From assembly GCA_019750345.1 (NCBI GenBank), contig JAIEON010000094.1, forward strand, positions 1 through 8,883: a stretch of DNA of 8,883 bases. Direction: 5' to 3'. The stretch is from Patescibacteria group bacterium. Lineage in GTDB: Bacteria > Patescibacteriota > Minisyncoccia > Phycocordibacterales > UBA9973. Both the position numbers and the translations under genes were made by a program. This document shows, one piece after another, positions 6,122 through 8,883 of the stretch (positions are counted from its first letter, which is position 1; every line of letters starts with the position of its first letter). The notes under the pieces were generated by a model. That model was given only the letters and a program-made list of their open reading frames with translations. It was not told the origin of the DNA and did not search any database.

Positions 6122-8188
6122 TTATAGGGTACTGTAAAAATAATTATTTGCTGCGCGGATACCACTGAGTATTTCATCTGTTGAGCCTGTTTCTTGGCGA
6201 TCAAATCCTTTTACAGGTGCTTGGTTGATTTCATATGCCTTGTTAATACACGCCATATCAACAGGCGTACCTGCTGATGCTCTTTCTGCAATATATCGAG
6301 CCTTAGCAATTTTTACTAGTTCTTGAACTTCGCTATTAATAGCTTCTAGTTCGGCAATATTCCCCTCTAGTTTTATATTCGCAGCAGTGTAGTTGTTCAA
6401 TAGTGTATTCACACTTTGAGCATAAGGGATTAAAGACGCAGTTGATCTGTATGCTGTTGTAGCTATACCTCGGTTCATTGTTGCATCTCCAGTTGTTGCA
6501 AATGCGTCTCCTATTGCTGCCAGACTATAGGTTGAATTGAGTTCATTAGTAAGAGTAGAAAATGCTCTTTGAAAATAATCAGTTATAGCTGATTGTGAGG
6601 GTTCAGGACGAAGCTGGAACCAAATACCAACATAGGCCCTGCTTGCATCAGGTAATCCGAGATTGAACACGGCGTTGTTATCTTCAAACTTAAAGTATCC
6701 ACTATTTTGTGTCACAGATCTTTCTGTTGCTGTTACTTTGTCTATGATTTTAAACGGTTGTATTGCAACATCTCCTCTGTCTTTGAGATCAAATTTAAGA
6801 TTTGAAATTAAGCTACTCATATTTCCCGAAAGTCCACTTTGCCATGTCGGATTTGGTCCCGGCATACAGTAATCAAGTTCTGCCATTGCCGGTACTACTC
6901 TTGCCGCAGCGATTGATGTGTCGGCAGATCGGTTACGGAAATTATGCTGCGCAGTAAGTACGGCGCGGACCATTTGTGGGCGACTTACATCAAAATTTTG
7001 ACCAGACCCCATTGAAAATTCTGGACTATCAAAAGCGTTCTCACCTGTACTTAAAAGAGGGTTATTTTCTGAGTCAAAGACCACATTGCTACCCGGACCA
7101 GTACCGCCATTACCACCACTACCACTATTTTTAAGTCCTGCTAATCCGCCTTTTGAGAAAAGCTTGTTAAGTAGATTATCAAAAAATGCTGCAAATACTT
7201 CATTCAATTCATCAATTTGTTCTGCTTGTCGCACAGGTGACCCTGTAATGATTTTCACTTGATCAGCAATAATAGAACCCGGGGTACGTGTTTCATAACG
7301 CAAACATCGAGGTCCTCCGACTTTTAGACCTTCTCCATTTTCACTACCAACTGTTCCCTGTTTTGCATACTCCACACATTTTTTTAGATCAAGAAACCCT
7401 CCGTTACTGACTAGTTCTTGTCGAGTATTTTGAGATTGAGTATTAAGTTTACTTACCAGGTTATCAGTTTCTCTAAAGAGTGAAGAAAGAGGGTTATTAC
7501 TACTATTTAATAGAGCACTCCATCCACCTTGAGTGAAGTCTTCTGTGAATTTTTGATACGCCACAGCTTCAGGAGTAGAGAGTGCCTTGTTGAGATATCC
7601 ATCAGTCTTTCCTGTTACCTGTTTAGTAATAATAGAGCGTAGTGCATTTCCAAAAATAGGGTCTACTTTTTGTACGTCAGGAAGAAACTGTGCGATTTGT
7701 TCATTTTTGATTGATTTTAGTAGTGAGTTTATATCTCGAACATATAAAGGATTACCATCAAAACCAGTGTTAACCCAGTTAAGAGTCTTCTTGGTCATAT
7801 CTGCAAGTATTTTTTGCCCTGCAACATAGGCGAGTTTGTCTAGACATCCTTCTTTTGTACGAAGACCCTTATCTTTTACGACTTGTTCTCCGCCTCCTAG
7901 TGCGCTTCCAAATAATTTCCCTACATTAATCCCGAAAAAGGTCACATCTTGAAGAGCATTTCCTATACCCTCTGTCACACTATCTTGTAACCCTCCTACA
8001 GCGTTTGTCAGAAGATCGTCAACACCCGCACAGCTTGCAAGTGCACTTACATCACTAAAGGTGAAACCATCAAATGCTCCTTCTGAAGGATCTGTTCCGG
8101 TAGAAGGAGAGTACACTCCTTGCGCTATTACTACAGCTGGTTGCGTAAGAACGAGAACAACAAATGTAGTTAATAAAAACTTTTTCAT
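6122..8188 (-). CDS. large secreted T4SS-cluster protein of unknown function (CPR-conserved type)
   Basis: A 688-residue exported protein. Residues 1-22 are a signal peptide (MKKFLLTTFVVLVLTQPAVVIA, likely cut before Q23). No lipobox and no later clear membrane helix are seen. Mature cysteines lie at 53, 115, 271, 295, 441 and 647, an even number that could form three disulfides. Motifs I recall from long unnamed proteins in Patescibacteria T4SS clusters are CLDKLAYVAGQKILADMTKK...NWVNTGFDGNPLYV (from C115), CLRYETRTPGSIIADQ (from C295) followed by an amphipathic stretch to about 350, a Gly/Ser-rich hinge (355-367), and LDYCMPGPNPTW (438-449). The C-terminal third is mostly helical, with a coiled-coil-like stretch at about 605-640. 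The ATG lies 2 bases after the upstream TAA. It probably acts outside the inner membrane, perhaps as an outer part of the machine or a surface factor; this rests on location only. Confidence 0.85.
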   Translation of the reverse strand: MKKFLLTTFVVLVLTQPAVVIAQGVYSPSTGTDPSEGAFDGFTFSDVSALASCAGVDDLLTNAVGGLQDSVTEGIGNALQDVTFFGINVGKLFGSALGGGEQVVKDKGLRTKEGCLDKLAYVAGQKILADMTKKTLNWVNTGFDGNPLYVRDINSLLKSIKNEQIAQFLPDVQKVDPIFGNALRSIITKQVTGKTDGYLNKALSTPEAVAYQKFTEDFTQGGWSALLNSSNNPLSSLFRETDNLVSKLNTQSQNTRQELVSNGGFLDLKKCVEYAKQGTVGSENGEGLKVGGPRCLRYETRTPGSIIADQVKIITGSPVRQAEQIDELNEVFAAFFDNLLNKLFSKGGLAGLKNSGSGGNGGTGPGSNVVFDSENNPLLSTGENAFDSPEFSMGSGQNFDVSRPQMVRAVLTAQHNFRNRSADTSIAAARVVPAMAELDYCMPGPNPTWQSGLSGNMSSLISNLKFDLKDRGDVAIQPFKIIDKVTATERSVTQNSGYFKFEDNNAVFNLGLPDASRAYVGIWFQLRPEPSQSAITDYFQRAFSTLTNELNSTYSLAAIGDAFATTGDATMNRGIATTAYRSTASLIPYAQSVNTLLNNYTAANIKLEGNIAELEAINSEVQELVKIAKARYIAERASAGTPVDMACINKAYEINQAPVKGFDRQETGSTDEILSGIRAANNYFYSTL

Positions 8189-8190
8189 AA

Positions 8191-8883
8191 TTAGTTAAGT
8201 ATACCGTATTCTGAGAAGTAATTGTTAATATCGTACAGCGCAGCATCTAGTTTCAGTGAGTATTGCTTGTAAATAGCGAGACCGTTGAGTCCAATAACCC
8301 CATTTTCTTCAAGTGCAGTAAGTATATCAAATGATTCAGCAACACCAGTAAGTCCATTGATAACATTGAGATGGTATTGAGCTACCCCGACTGGTACTGT
8401 TAGTGCGGCAAAATCGCGCGCCATTTGTCTATAGATAATCGCACTCGTTTTAAGTTGTTCAAGAGTACTAAAATCTCCCGTTTCAAATGCCTGTATTATG
8501 AGATTTATGTCTGGAGTACCACTATTTTGTTTGGCAATAATCGCTGAAAGTTTTGTGCGATAAGTAAGTAATGATGCACGGGTTGTTTTTATTGTTTTTA
8601 CATCCTTATAAAAATATTTATCGGTCACTGTTTTAATTTCGACAGAATTACCTAAAGACCCCCCCGCGGCATTAATTGACTCTAGTGTTGCACCTTCTTG
8701 ACCTAGTGAGGTACTGATACTAAAAAGTTGTCTCGCAAGGCGGTCAGTTTCGTTGATGTCTTCATCCCCTTCTACTGTAAGACCCAGTGCACGTTTCTTG
8801 TTGTCGATGATTTCTTTGTTCGACATGTCACCAGTATAAAGTTGTGTTGGATCAAGTCCCCAGAGACGCTCTTCCCAATCAGG
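8191..8883 (-). CDS. helical T4SS-cluster protein with DWEE-type repeat, 5' end beyond window
   Basis: The reading frame is open from the right edge: 230 visible residues before TAA. An ATG at 8826 could be called as the start, but the 19 codons before it read PDWEERLWGLDPTQLYTGD. This looks like the end of the calcium-loop repeats (form D-G-x-x-DWEE-x-LWG-TDP) that precede such helical domains in Patescibacteria proteins, so I treat the gene as 5'-truncated. The missing N-terminus probably holds a membrane anchor and more repeats. The visible part is almost all helix: an acidic linker (visible residues about 36-47), LARQLFSISTSLGQEG, and a C-terminal bundle with VPVGVAQYHLNVINGL (163-178), GLNGLAIYKQYS and a final YFSEYGIL. 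There are no cysteines or membrane helices in the visible part. It is co-transcribed with the secreted 688-residue protein (2-base gap). Function unknown. Confidence 0.82.
   Translation of the reverse strand, partial: PDWEERLWGLDPTQLYTGDMSNKEIIDNKKRALGLTVEGDEDINETDRLARQLFSISTSLGQEGATLESINAAGGSLGNSVEIKTVTDKYFYKDVKTIKTTRASLLTYRTKLSAIIAKQNSGTPDINLIIQAFETGDFSTLEQLKTSAIIYRQMARDFAALTVPVGVAQYHLNVINGLTGVAESFDILTALEENGVIGLNGLAIYKQYSLKLDAALYDINNYFSEYGILN

Noticed and set aside
6116..6130. Perfect TATAAT directly before the ATG at 6115 as a promoter
   Set aside because: It includes the end codons of the upstream gene (CTA TAA T), and no -35 box lies at 16-18 bases; the 6-base gap argues for operon transcription.
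8191..8826. A complete 211-residue gene starting at the ATG at 8826
   Set aside because: The frame is open to the right edge and the codons before the ATG encode a recognisable DWEE-type repeat end, so the ATG is more likely internal.
1..8883. Recoded TGA (Gly) as in Gracilibacteria/Absconditabacteria
   Set aside because: Glycine is encoded by ordinary GGN codons, long frames are closed by TAA, and no gene needs TGA read-through.
1..8883. Integrative conjugative element
   Set aside because: No integrase, relaxase, tRNA attachment site or direct repeats are visible in the window; it cannot be excluded for the flanks.

Overview
The window reads as a chromosomal type IV secretion system (T4SS)-like cluster from a Candidate Phyla Radiation (Patescibacteria) bacterium. 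This rests on recalled resemblance to gene families that recur together in those genomes: a PrgI-family membrane protein beside a TraC-like VirB4-associated protein, a large VirB6-like membrane protein, a long secreted protein carrying CLRYETRTPGSIIAD- and CMPGPNPTW-type motifs, and proteins with DWEE/EF-loop calcium-binding repeats. No database search was possible. The DNA is AT-rich, the standard code fits (Gly is encoded by GGN, and all six visible stops are TAA), and coding density is near total.

Layout: all seven genes lie on the minus strand, so transcription runs from the right edge to the left edge. In that order they are: a 5'-truncated helical protein with the end of a DWEE-type repeat (8883-8191); a 688-residue secreted Cys-containing protein (8188-6122); a 349-residue membrane-anchored protein with four EF-type loops and a Gly-rich stalk (6115-5066); a strong hairpin terminator (5062-5030); a 1196-residue VirB6-like polytopic protein starting at GTG (4982-1392); a 187-residue protein of unknown function with a Ser/Thr-rich tail (1386-823); PrgI (794-399); and the N-terminal part of a TraC-like protein that runs off the left edge (394-1).

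The terminator divides the cluster into two probable transcription units. The upstream unit encodes secreted or surface-anchored proteins of unknown function. The downstream unit encodes the inner-membrane core (VirB6-like, PrgI) and the start of the energising part (TraC-like, with a VirB4 ATPase expected just beyond the window). The inferred picture is an envelope-spanning machine with a Ca2+-dependent surface component. Whether it moves DNA, moves protein or attaches to host cells cannot be read from this window. No relaxase, coupling protein or pilin is visible here.

The plus strand appears to carry no real gene. There is no gene-free stretch over 300 bases; the largest gap is 83 bases and holds the terminator. 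No tRNA, rRNA, CRISPR array, transposase or attachment site was seen.
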